Source: a virus. Taken from it: a stretch of 32,527 bases of DNA. How positions within the stretch are numbered: position 1 is the stretch's first letter; every line of letters begins with the position of its first letter. The notes beneath the pieces are model-generated. The model saw nothing but the letters and a program-made list of their open reading frames with translations. It was not told the DNA's origin and ran no database searches. A program made the position numbers and the translations under genes. Location of the stretch: IMG/VR virus record IMGVR_UViG_3300025818_000099, positions 1-32,527 of that record. One strand, 5' to 3'. This document shows positions 6,477 to 12,481 of the stretch, one piece after another.

Positions 6477-7079
6477 ATGCGACTCGAACTTCAAATTCCC
6501 GATGACTTGGCCGATGATCTGGTCAAATTCAAGCCCAGAACCCTGTCCCTGCCTATGTTTTGCGCCTATTTATTGGAGCTAGGGGTTGACAGGGATGTTA
6601 CGCTGGCGGAGCGACCGAAGGGGAGCGAAGCCTCTATATCTTCTTCTAGTATTATTAAAGAAGAGTATTTAAGTATTAATAATAAGAACGGTCAGAAAGA
6701 AAATAACGAAAACCAGGATAAGCCGGTAAAAGCCGGGAAATCCCGGAAGCGTCCGGCATACAGCGAAGAGTTCGAGGAACTGTGGAAGCTGTATCAGTCC
6801 GCTCCTGATCGCGTCTCATCTCAGACAAAGCCAAAGGCGTTCGACGAGTGGAAGTCCATCGTTGGCCTTGAAGGCCCTCAGACCCTCCTACAAGCCGTTC
6901 AGAGGGCGATTGACGAGCAGAAGCGGAGGAAGACCGCCGGAGAGTTCGTTGGGAGCCTTCCTGACCTGTTTCGCTGGCTTCGGGACGGCAAGTACGAGGT
7001 CTATCTGGAGCAGCACGTCACGCAGGCTGCTGGGCGCGTGTGGAGCGCCGATCTTGGCTGCTGGATTGAAAACGACTGA
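6477..7079 (+). CDS. Putative replication initiator / DNA-binding protein, 200 aa
   Basis: First gene of the rightward block. Residues 1-45 (MRLELQIPDDLADDLVKFKP and onward) look like a ribbon-helix-helix or other small DNA-binding fold. Residues about 50-90 form a Ser/Asn/Lys-rich linker coded by AT-rich DNA. The C-terminal domain, about 95-200, is helical with EEFEELWKLYQ and KAFDEWK, a pattern seen in phage replisome-organiser proteins. An N-terminal DNA-binding part, a linker coded by AT-rich DNA and a C-terminal partner domain resemble lambda O. The initiator role is inference; no catalytic motif is present. ATG start with no strong Shine-Dalgarno sequence. Confidence 0.6.
   Translation: MRLELQIPDDLADDLVKFKPRTLSLPMFCAYLLELGVDRDVTLAERPKGSEASISSSSIIKEEYLSINNKNGQKENNENQDKPVKAGKSRKRPAYSEEFEELWKLYQSAPDRVSSQTKPKAFDEWKSIVGLEGPQTLLQAVQRAIDEQKRRKTAGEFVGSLPDLFRWLRDGKYEVYLEQHVTQAAGRVWSADLGCWIEND
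6631..6716. other. AT-rich segment inside gene 6477, candidate replication origin
   Basis: Over 6631-6690 only 14 of 60 bases are G or C, in a gene that is otherwise GC-balanced. The segment codes a low-complexity Ser/Asn/Ile/Lys linker, so its base composition is not forced by a folded domain. It is flanked by the GGAAATCCC(C)GGAAG repeats at 6446 and 6736. This resembles lambda ori, which lies within gene O. Origin function is inference. Confidence 0.4.
6736..6749 (+). repeat. Direct repeat copy 2, GGAAATCCCGGAAG
   Basis: Matches the copy at 6446-6460 apart from one C less. It is within coding sequence for KSRKR, just downstream of the AT-rich segment. Confidence 0.4.
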
Positions 7080-7084
7080 TCACC

Positions 7085-7372
7085 ATGAAGCTTTATTCCC
7101 CCGACGCCAAAGGCAAGTACGTCTGGCAGGTGGCTGACTCCAAGACCCGCCAGGTCAGCTTCAGCGTCACCACGACCCGTACCGCCCCGCCTGATGCCTG
7201 CTACGGGCATCCCATTGGCAAGTACGACGAGCAGGGCGTGTTCATGACCTTCTGCCCGAATGTCGGCGCTGACGACCCGAAGAGCCCACTTGCTGCCCGG
7301 TATGTGCTGCACCCGTTGGCGCCTGCTGAACGGGACAAGGCCGACCGCGAGCGCATGTGGCGCGAAATCTGA
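7085..7372 (+). CDS. Hypothetical protein, 95 aa
   Basis: Begins MKLYSPDAKGKYVWQVADSK and ends ERMWREI. The first half is beta-rich. Two Cys and one His in CYGHPIG and TFCPNVG (about residues 39-58) could bind a metal, but the set is incomplete. The C-terminus is a charged helix. It follows the 6477 gene by five bases in the same operon. I recognise no family. Confidence 0.65.
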   Translation: MKLYSPDAKGKYVWQVADSKTRQVSFSVTTTRTAPPDACYGHPIGKYDEQGVFMTFCPNVGADDPKSPLAARYVLHPLAPAERDKADRERMWREI

Positions 7373-7399
7373 CTTTTCCTACTTAGACCCCCTAGAGAA

Positions 7400-7735
7400 A
7401 TGACCCTCGGACCTCTGTTTGATTACTCAGCGGACGCCAGTCGGGCTGCCCGTGATAGCGCGATAGCAACAGTCGGCACGAATGCCGGTGCCGTGTTCAT
7501 GGATCAGGCCAAGGCTTTGATTGTTGAACGGCTGGCCGGCGTGGAGTGCCTGGCTGAAGATATGCGCCGTTTATGCGAGGAAGAGGGCATCACGCCCCAC
7601 CACCACAACGCATGGGGCAGCCTTACAAATCAACTGGTTAAGGCCGGCATTTTGATCGACACTGGCCGTTTAGCTAAGAGCAAAAGCGTTCGCAGTCATG
7701 CCCGCCGTCAACCTGTCTGGAAGGTGCGCGGATGA
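7400..7735 (+). CDS. Winged-helix-like hypothetical protein, 111 aa
   Basis: Residues about 40-105 contain helices followed by GITPHHHNAWGSLTNQLVKA and a GILIDTGR turn, then a basic tail ending PVWKVRG. This order of helices, a recognition-type helix and a beta wing suggests a winged-helix DNA-binding domain. The N-terminal 35 residues are Ala/Asp-rich. It lies in the early operon between small genes. The fold assignment is inference from pattern only; the target is unknown. Confidence 0.6.
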   Translation: MTLGPLFDYSADASRAARDSAIATVGTNAGAVFMDQAKALIVERLAGVECLAEDMRRLCEEEGITPHHHNAWGSLTNQLVKAGILIDTGRLAKSKSVRSHARRQPVWKVRG

Positions 7736-7775
7736 AATCAGCCGTTAGACACGAACAGATTCGGAGGCAGATTTA

Positions 7776-8225
7776 ATGGGCCGTTTCAAGCTGACGTTCA
7801 ACCCTGACGATGCTCGCCGTGTTCTCAGGCAAGGCATTGAAAAGGGCCGCTGGACTCTTCAAGATCTAGACAATCCACCGCCGGGTTGGGTTCTAAGCGA
7901 ACTTGACGCCAAGCGAATCCCAGGCTTCACGCACCGCCCCTACCGCAACCTTCTCAGAGATGAGCCCGCACCCGCAGAACGAGTCCAAATCACAGACCCC
8001 AGAGACTTCGCGGTGGCTCAAGCCCCTGCCAATCACGTTCAACGAGGAAGCACACCGTTATCAGTGGGAACCAACGGGGCAATGGCTGAACCACTCAGTC
8101 ACGAAGGTGTGCAAGGGAAGGAAGGATCCGTGGGCGATGAAGCGGATCATGGAGACGAAGCACATCTGGGAGCCGCGTGGGAAGGCGGTGCATTTGGCGT
8201 TGGAGACGTTTCTGACGACTGGTGA
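7776..8225 (+). CDS. Hypothetical protein whose 3' part overlaps the nuclease gene
   Basis: A good GGAGG lies eight bases ahead of the ATG. The first 65 residues (MGRFKLTFNPDDARRVLRQG through FTHRPYRNLLRD) look like a true domain of aromatic and basic character. From about residue 85 the frame overlaps the nuclease gene that starts at 7960, and the translation turns into Gly/Ala/Glu-rich sequence typical of an out-of-frame reading. Either the true product carries this tail, or the first domain is joined to the nuclease by a frameshift. I see no classic slippery heptamer near 7960. Real gene at the 5' end; end uncertain. Confidence 0.6.
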   Translation: MGRFKLTFNPDDARRVLRQGIEKGRWTLQDLDNPPPGWVLSELDAKRIPGFTHRPYRNLLRDEPAPAERVQITDPRDFAVAQAPANHVQRGSTPLSVGTNGAMAEPLSHEGVQGKEGSVGDEADHGDEAHLGAAWEGGAFGVGDVSDDW

Positions 8226-8640
8226 CCCTGGGGGCTTCCCGGCGGAATACGCGGAATGGGTGGAGCCGCTGATTGAGCATTCCGTGTGGGAGAACTACGA
8301 GGCGGTGGCGTGTGAATACCGCTTGGCGGACGTTGAACGCTCGATTGCCGGGTCGTTTGATTGCCTACTGCGGCGGAAGGATGACCACAGGCAACTGGTG
8401 CTGGTGGATCTGAAGACCCAGGGCAAGGCCGATTCCAGCCCGTACGACGTGAGCCAGCAGCTTGGTGGATACCTAGGAATGTTGGCTATTCACTGGCCGC
8501 GGCTGTATGTGCAGAAGGCGGGCGTGCTGTGGAGCCGTCCTGGCGGAACGACGCTGCAGAAGGTTGACGTTGACCAGGCGTACATCGAATGGCAGGCGGC
8601 TAGGGATGCGTTCCTGACGTTGAACCAACCTGAGTTTTAA
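7960..8640 (+). CDS. PD-(D/E)XK nuclease, RecB/Cas4-like
   Basis: 226 residues from the ATG at 7960. The RecB-family nuclease motifs occur in order: GKAVHLALE with His79, ACEYRL with Glu119, GSFDCLL with Asp134, VLVDLKT with Asp150 and Lys152, and VSQQLGGY with Gln167 and Tyr171. These give a complete metal-dependent active site. Such nucleases resect DNA ends as partners of annealing proteins, and a Rad52/Sak3-like protein is encoded at 10971. The frame opens at a TTG at 7903, but the first 19 residues look like shadow sequence. The 3' end is followed by phased 21-bp repeats, the first of which overlaps the stop codon. Confidence 0.85.
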   Translation: MSPHPQNESKSQTPETSRWLKPLPITFNEEAHRYQWEPTGQWLNHSVTKVCKGRKDPWAMKRIMETKHIWEPRGKAVHLALETFLTTGDPGGFPAEYAEWVEPLIEHSVWENYEAVACEYRLADVERSIAGSFDCLLRRKDDHRQLVLVDLKTQGKADSSPYDVSQQLGGYLGMLAIHWPRLYVQKAGVLWSRPGGTTLQKVDVDQAYIEWQAARDAFLTLNQPEF

Positions 8641-8712
8641 GTGACCTCATTTGGGGTTTAAGTGACCCCATTTCCCTTTTAAGTGTTGTCATTTTGGATT
8701 TAAGTGTTGTCA
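8635..8712 (+). repeat. Four direct repeats with an exact 21-bp period
   Basis: The core AAGTG occurs at 8639, 8660, 8681 and 8702, with exactly 21 bp between copies. Each unit begins TTTAAGTG and continues with a three-base variable part and TCA or CCA, usually followed by TTT. Copies 1 and 2 have GACC after the T, copies 3 and 4 have GTTGTCA. The last copy overlaps the -35 hexamer of the promoter at 8707. Two helical turns per unit put all copies on one face of the DNA, as for operators or iterons. Confidence 0.8.
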
Positions 8713-8736
8713 GCCCTTGCGCCTAGGGGGTATACT
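8707..8736 (+). promoter_or_regulatory. Promoter with GGGGGTATACTCCAT core
   Basis: TTGTCA at 8707-8712, an 18-bp spacer and TATACT at 8731-8736, inside the shared extended core of this phage's promoters. It drives the operon starting at 8759. The -35 lies in the last 21-bp repeat, so whatever binds the repeats should control this promoter. Confidence 0.8.
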
Positions 8737-8748
8737 CCATTCGCAGAG

Positions 8749-8760
8749 ATGCCCCCGCAT
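8749..8760 (+). promoter_or_regulatory. Start-codon hairpin ATGC-CCCC-GCAT
   Basis: A 4-bp stem whose right arm contains the first two bases of the start codon at 8759. The leader is only about 16 bases long and has no Shine-Dalgarno sequence. The hairpin may limit initiation. Confidence 0.3.
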
Positions 8761-9067
8761 GACCAACCCCAACCTTCTGCTTGGCGCCATCGCCAGCACC
8801 AAAGCCGAGATCAAGCGCCATGAAGACGCCCTCCAGGTGCTCATGGATGACTTGGCCCTGATGTACGCCACTGGCGAGCTGGACGACCTGAAAGACGACG
8901 ATGGCAATCTGGTCAGCGATGCCGTCAAGGTGTCCCGCTGCACCCGCACGAGTTGGCACTACAGCAATGCCGTGAAGGAGCTGCAACAGCTTGAGCAGTT
9001 CGAGGGCGTAGCACTTAAAAGGGAGACGGAGTATTGGCGGGTGACCCTGCCGAAAGCAGAGTTCTGA
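8759..9067 (+). CDS. Small coiled-coil-like protein, 102 aa
   Basis: Begins MTNPNLLLGAIASTKAEIKR. Two helical stretches (about 10-45 and 65-85) flank an acidic turn around residue 45 (ELDDLKDDDGN). The frame is open back to 8717, but the -10 of the promoter lies within that extension, so the ATG at 8759 is the start. The stop overlaps the next start (TGATG), so the downstream genes to 10913 probably follow in one operon. The function is unknown; the helix-turn-helix coiled-coil shape is common in small phage regulators and scaffolding helpers. Confidence 0.7.
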   Translation: MTNPNLLLGAIASTKAEIKRHEDALQVLMDDLALMYATGELDDLKDDDGNLVSDAVKVSRCTRTSWHYSNAVKELQQLEQFEGVALKRETEYWRVTLPKAEF

Positions 9068-9273
9068 TGCAGCCGACTCCCGTAGATGATCGGATTGAAG
9101 CCATCCTTGGCAAATACGACCTATGGGAGCCGGACCAATACCGGAACGCCGTTTCTGAACTCGCTGTCTACCTGCTGACTCTTACCGAAGAGGAAATTGA
9201 AGGCAGCTTGTATCACAAGCGGTTAAAAGACAAAGTGCACCTTGAAAACTGCTTCATGCGTTCTGATGATTAG
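9067..9273 (+). CDS. Small hypothetical protein, 68 aa
   Basis: MQPTPVDDRIEAILGKYDLW at the start, then helices with LTEEEIEGSLYHKRLKDKVH. Acidic overall. Translationally coupled to the gene before it by a TGATG overlap and to the next by an 8-base overlap. I recognise no family. Confidence 0.65.
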   Translation: MQPTPVDDRIEAILGKYDLWEPDQYRNAVSELAVYLLTLTEEEIEGSLYHKRLKDKVHLENCFMRSDD

Positions 9274-9763
9274 CGCAAATGCAAAGCGCCTCCGGGACAA
9301 AAGGCAAGAGGCCAAACAACTGGGTTTATGCGCCAACTGCTTCTATGCGCCTGCCCTACTCCATCGGCAACGTTGTCAACCGTGCCAAATGAAAGCCATC
9401 ATCAAAGAGGCTTTTAAGTTTGACCGGAAACGGCAGCTGCTCGGTTCAACTGAAGCTCGTGGATCTTGCTATGTCCCTCAATACACTCCCCAGGTCAGAA
9501 AGGAGTGGACAGCGGCAATCCTTGAGAAATGGAACGGGCAATGCTTTTACACCGGGCTTCAAATTGAGATTGGATCAACGGCTGGGCTCAGCTTCAAGCT
9601 GCCTGCATCACGGGCTGACGAATTTGGGCCTTCATCCGTTTTTCATCCTGACAATTTGGTTTGGTGCCATCAAGGCATCGCCCTCCTTAAGGGCAACATG
9701 ACAGCCACCAAATTTGAATCCTGGCTAAGCGCCGAGTTCCTGCCATTGCTTCAACGTCGATGA
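9266..9763 (+). CDS. Zinc-ribbon protein with an HNH/EndoVII-like domain
   Basis: 165 residues from the ATG at 9266; a TTG at 9242 is an alternative. The N-terminus has two CxxC pairs, Cys22/Cys25 and Cys37/Cys40, a clear zinc ribbon. The C-terminal half, GQCFYTGLQI at 91-100, LPASRADEF at 112-120, HPDNLVWC at 127-134 and KGNMT at 142-146, follows the outline of cyanophage-type HNH or endonuclease VII domains. The usual catalytic DH pair is not clear, so activity is uncertain. Its stop overlaps the rusA start. A nuclease beside a resolvase fits DNA processing. The zinc ribbon is seen; the HNH assignment is inference. Confidence 0.6.
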   Translation: MISANAKRLRDKRQEAKQLGLCANCFYAPALLHRQRCQPCQMKAIIKEAFKFDRKRQLLGSTEARGSCYVPQYTPQVRKEWTAAILEKWNGQCFYTGLQIEIGSTAGLSFKLPASRADEFGPSSVFHPDNLVWCHQGIALLKGNMTATKFESWLSAEFLPLLQRR

Positions 9764-10170
9764 TTTTCCAAGTCCAAGGGATTGAGCCAGCACCACAGGG
9801 CAGCAAGACGCATGTGGGGAATGGAATCATGCGCGAGTCGTGCGCTCGGGTAAAACCGTGGCGTTTCGCAGTCAGCCAAGCGGCATTAGAGACGGGCCAT
9901 GAAATGTTCACGGGTCCGGTTTACGTCGGGATCACATTTCTCTTCCCTCGGCTGAAATCTCACTGCAACACCAAGGGAATCATCAAGCCCAACGCGCCGT
10001 TTTACAAAATCAGCAAGCCTGACATTGACAAGCTTTGTCGCTCAACCCTTGATGGGATTACAGGTGTTCTGCTGAAGGATGACTCTCAGGTGGCAAGCCT
10101 CATGGCCACTAAGCAATACGCCAACGAAGGCGAACTAACTGGCGCAATCATCACCATCAACGCACTGTGA
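9760..10170 (+). CDS. rusA: RusA-like Holliday junction resolvase
   Basis: 136 residues. It opens with a RusA-type beta start and GIEPAPQGSKTH near residues 8-18. The family signature KPDIDKLCRSTLDGI is at 87-100 and is followed by LLKDDSQV at 104-111. Asp88, Asp90, Asp98 and Asp107/108 supply the acidic metal-binding set. RusA enzymes act as dimers that cut four-way DNA junctions symmetrically, which suits resolution of recombination intermediates before packaging. The gene is coupled to both neighbours by 4-base overlaps. ATG start. Confidence 0.9.
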   Translation: MIFQVQGIEPAPQGSKTHVGNGIMRESCARVKPWRFAVSQAALETGHEMFTGPVYVGITFLFPRLKSHCNTKGIIKPNAPFYKISKPDIDKLCRSTLDGITGVLLKDDSQVASLMATKQYANEGELTGAIITINAL

Positions 10171-10913
10171 AAGGTTCAGGCAAGCGGCGTATCTGCGTCA
10201 TCTGCGAATCAATTTTTGACATCCCACAGCTCAAACACGGACGTGATCGCAGAAGCAAGCGAATCACCTGCGGCCAGTCATGCCACTTGAAGCTGATTAA
10301 AAGACGGGCGAAACCATGGACCAAGGGCGAAATGGACATCATCGAAGAGATCAGCGCGTCAATGCCGCCCAAAAGGCTTTATCAGACCTATTGCCGTATG
10401 GCAGCAGATAGGGGCTATCCAAAGCGCACGGAAGCAGCGTTCAGGTGCAAGTTGGAGCACATGGGCATTCCGCTGATGCCTGAGCTGGACTTCTACAAGT
10501 TCCCTCAGCTGGCTGAGCTATTCAAAACGACTCGGCACACTGCGTATTCACTGCGGAAGCATGGGCTGAAGGCTGAGAAAGAATCAGACCACGCCAACCA
10601 ACCTTGGTTTGTGTCTCGCGCAGAGCTGAAGCGGCTTGCCCGTAAGAAGCCAGGCGTATTTCGTGACTTTGACCCTGAGGGCTTGTTTGTTGTGCTTGAG
10701 GATCGCGCCTTGGTTGATCTAATCCTGGCCCAGCCGAAGGTTCATAAGGCGCACCGCTACAACCCGACGCCATGCCGGTGCGTTGAGACAGGACAGGAGT
10801 TCCTGGGCTACCGCGATGCGGGAAGGTTCGCATTTGTAGACCCATCTGCGATTTACAACTCTTGCAAATACGGGCATCGAGCAGGCGGCTACCACTGGGT
10901 TGCACTTAGATAA
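10167..10913 (+). CDS. Multi-domain DNA-binding protein (zinc finger, Myb-like, HTH, NUMOD1-like)
   Basis: 248 residues with a GTG start overlapping the rusA stop. Cys10, Cys13, Cys35 and Cys39 form a probable zinc finger. Residues 50-100, WTKGEMDIIEEISAS onward, resemble a Myb/SANT helix set. Residues 113-135, PQLAELFKTTRHTAYSLRKHG, look like a helix-turn-helix. The C-terminus, CVETGQEFLGYRDAGRF near 205-221 and AGGYHW at 239-244, matches the outline of the NUMOD1 DNA-binding module of homing-type endonucleases. No nuclease core is visible. It could be a late regulator or a homing-endonuclease relic. Four possible DNA-binding units in one protein is unusual. Confidence 0.65.
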   Translation: MKGSGKRRICVICESIFDIPQLKHGRDRRSKRITCGQSCHLKLIKRRAKPWTKGEMDIIEEISASMPPKRLYQTYCRMAADRGYPKRTEAAFRCKLEHMGIPLMPELDFYKFPQLAELFKTTRHTAYSLRKHGLKAEKESDHANQPWFVSRAELKRLARKKPGVFRDFDPEGLFVVLEDRALVDLILAQPKVHKAHRYNPTPCRCVETGQEFLGYRDAGRFAFVDPSAIYNSCKYGHRAGGYHWVALR

Positions 10914-10928
10914 ATTTAGGGATATACT
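10900..10928 (+). promoter_or_regulatory. Promoter with GGGATATACTCCAT core
   Basis: TTGCAC at 10900-10905, a 17-bp spacer and TATACT at 10923-10928 within the shared GGGnTATACTCCAT core. The -35 lies in the last codons of the upstream gene. It drives the annealing-protein operon from 10971. Confidence 0.8.
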
Positions 10929-10934
10929 CCATGT

Positions 10935-10951
10935 AGAGGCTTCCCTCCTCT
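10935..10951 (+). promoter_or_regulatory. Leader hairpin of the annealing-protein operon
   Basis: AGAGG and CCTCT form a 5-bp stem around a 7-base loop, starting at about the transcription start. It is followed by CA-rich sequence to the ATG and no Shine-Dalgarno sequence. The position matches the GCGA hairpins of other leaders, but the loop differs. Confidence 0.35.
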
Positions 10952-10970
10952 CCGATCAAACCGCACACCT

Positions 10971-11675
10971 ATGACCGATTTCCCCAACCTCGGGGCTGTC
11001 ATCACTAAGGCCGACGTTGACACCAAAGGCACAGGCTCTTACGCCGCCGATTACGTCAACTGGTGCCGTGTGGCTCACCTTCTGCATGAGCACGCACCTG
11101 GCTGGCAGTTCCACCTAGTCCGCACTGCTGAAGATAGCCACGTCTGGCAATCGCCTAATGGCACCGCCTACGTCGTCGGTTGCTTCAGTGGTCCCGATGG
11201 TCTCCGTACGCCTGACTTCCCTCAGGCAATCATGGACAACCGCAACAATGCGATCCCATTTGAGAAGGTCACTGCTCGTGATCTCACAGATGCTCACCGA
11301 CGCTGCCTATGCACTGCAGCCGCCGCACAGTTTGGTCTGGCATGGCAGCTCTGGGCGCGTGAACCAGTCGAAAACCCGCACCGCGAGGAAGCAGCTAAGC
11401 CAGCTGTTCAGCAAGACAAGCCAAAAGCTGAAGCACCGGCTAAGCCAGCTGAAAAAGCAAAGCCAGCAGCAAAGAAGACCACCGGAGTGGTTTTTCTGAC
11501 TGATGACGAACTTGAAGCAGTCAAAGCATCCGTGAAGGCTTACGCCAAACGCGATGAGCTGATTGACGCTTTCAAAAAGCACTTCAAGATCATGGCTCCG
11601 CGTATCGCTGACCGAATCCAGTTCCCCGAACACAAGCAGTTCATTGATCAGTACATCGCTGATAACCCTGCATGA
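10971..11675 (+). CDS. Rad52/Sak3-like single-strand annealing protein (DUF1071-type)
   Basis: 234 residues. Residues about 24-130 match the pattern I know from DUF1071/Sak3 proteins: YVNWCRVAHLL at 28-38, a beta-rich core, PDFPQAIMDNRNNAIPF around 81-97, then RDLTDAHRRCLCTAAAAQFGL. A Lys/Ala/Pro linker (about 145-168) leads to a C-terminal helical domain. Such proteins bind single strands and promote annealing during recombination and repair. The recombination partners are encoded upstream: nuclease at 7960 and rusA at 9760. It is the first gene after its own promoter, so probably well expressed. ATG start without a Shine-Dalgarno sequence. Family call from pattern, no search. Confidence 0.7.
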   Translation: MTDFPNLGAVITKADVDTKGTGSYAADYVNWCRVAHLLHEHAPGWQFHLVRTAEDSHVWQSPNGTAYVVGCFSGPDGLRTPDFPQAIMDNRNNAIPFEKVTARDLTDAHRRCLCTAAAAQFGLAWQLWAREPVENPHREEAAKPAVQQDKPKAEAPAKPAEKAKPAAKKTTGVVFLTDDELEAVKASVKAYAKRDELIDAFKKHFKIMAPRIADRIQFPEHKQFIDQYIADNPA

Positions 11676-11854
11676 CCGCAAGACGGCCCAAAACTCCTGC
11701 TGAGATCAACCGCAAGAAAAACCGCTTCGTTGTAGCGGCCAAGCTTTCGGGCGATGTCCACAAAGAGCTGAGGGCTTATTGCGCCAAAACAGGGCAGAAC
11801 ATCAACCAAGCCCTGCGGCACATCATCACCACCTTCCTTTCAACTCATGGCTGA
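11672..11854 (+). CDS. Ribbon-helix-helix protein, 60 aa
   Basis: Residues 18-56 read as strand, helix, turn, helix: RFVVAAKLSGDVHKELRAYC then GQNINQALRHIITTFL, the usual RHH (CopG/Arc-like) pattern with a basic N-terminal arm. RHH proteins dimerise and place a two-stranded sheet in the DNA major groove. It overlaps the annealing gene by 4 bases. It is a good candidate to bind one of the repeat arrays in this window, but nothing links it to a specific site. Confidence 0.7.
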   Translation: MTARRPKTPAEINRKKNRFVVAAKLSGDVHKELRAYCAKTGQNINQALRHIITTFLSTHG

Positions 11855-12143
11855 ATTTGCCTTCCAAGCGAAGTTCCGAATTATGGAAAATCGCAACCGT
11901 AAAAACGACAAGGCGCCTGAGGAAAACCTCGTGGTTGACTTCACCGCCGAACAGGCCGTTAAGGCTGCGAATTACCTGATGACCATGGCCGAAAAGGCTG
12001 AGGCTGACGGGACCAAGATTCGCATCTACACCGGCAAAGACGAGTTCACGGAACAGACCGGGTTCTCGCTGTGGGGTGGCAAATGGGGCAACAAAGGCTC
12101 CTTTAGCCCCCTCAAACTTGACACCCCTGATTCCTCCTTCTGA
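11847..12143 (+). CDS. Hypothetical protein, 98 aa, acidic aromatic C-terminus
   Basis: Begins MAEFAFQAKFRIMENRNRKN. It contains strand-helix-strand elements (DFTAEQAVKAANYLMTMAEK, TKIRIYTG) and a glycine/aromatic region, GFSLWGGKWGNKGSF, before the tail LDTPDSSF. A short acidic tail ending in Phe is a feature of single-strand DNA-binding proteins, and the gene sits two places after the annealing protein. This resemblance is weak and the OB fold cannot be confirmed by eye. It overlaps the previous gene by 8 bases and the next by 1. Confidence 0.6.
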   Translation: MAEFAFQAKFRIMENRNRKNDKAPEENLVVDFTAEQAVKAANYLMTMAEKAEADGTKIRIYTGKDEFTEQTGFSLWGGKWGNKGSFSPLKLDTPDSSF

Positions 12144-12481
12144 TGTCAACCATGATCATTCTCACTGACGCCCAGGTTGTCGAACTGAACAACCGCATTG
12201 GTCAAATCCAACGCCTGATTGAATCCGCCCAGGTCATCAAAGCCGGTGGCGCGCCTCAGCCTGCTGCTGTCACCGAAGCCAAGCCCAAGGCTGCTAAGAC
12301 TGGTGTTACCCGTCGCCGTCGCCGCACTCTGCTGAACGAGGCAAAGGTGGTTGAAATCAAGACCCGCCTAGCCACCAAGGAACCAGCAACCAAGATTGCC
12401 AAGTCCTTCGGGGTTCACGTCAGTACCGTCAACAACATCAAGTACGGGAAGAACTGGGCACACATCAAGGTGCCTGTCTAA
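12143..12481 (+). CDS. Helix-turn-helix DNA-binding protein, 112 aa
   Basis: An N-terminal coiled-coil-like helix (about 5-35) is followed by an Ala/Pro/Lys linker and a run of five arginines at 57-61. A resolvase-type helix-turn-helix then covers about 64-105: AKVVEIKTRLATKEPATKIA, then SFGVHVSTVNNIKYGKNW. The coiled coil suggests a dimer. It may regulate the early promoters; the target is unknown. Start overlaps the previous stop (TGATG), and its end overlaps the end of the opposing gene at 12478 by 4 bases. Confidence 0.7.
   Translation: MSTMIILTDAQVVELNNRIGQIQRLIESAQVIKAGGAPQPAAVTEAKPKAAKTGVTRRRRRTLLNEAKVVEIKTRLATKEPATKIAKSFGVHVSTVNNIKYGKNWAHIKVPV

Noticed and set aside
8635-8712. CRISPR-like repeats
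   Set aside because: The units are about 21 bp, degenerate and contiguous with no unique spacers, so this is an operator-type array and not a CRISPR.
11307-11681. 124-residue minus-strand ORF opposite the annealing gene
   Set aside because: Cys/Phe/Leu-rich antisense reading of the Lys/Ala linker codons; no start context or partner.
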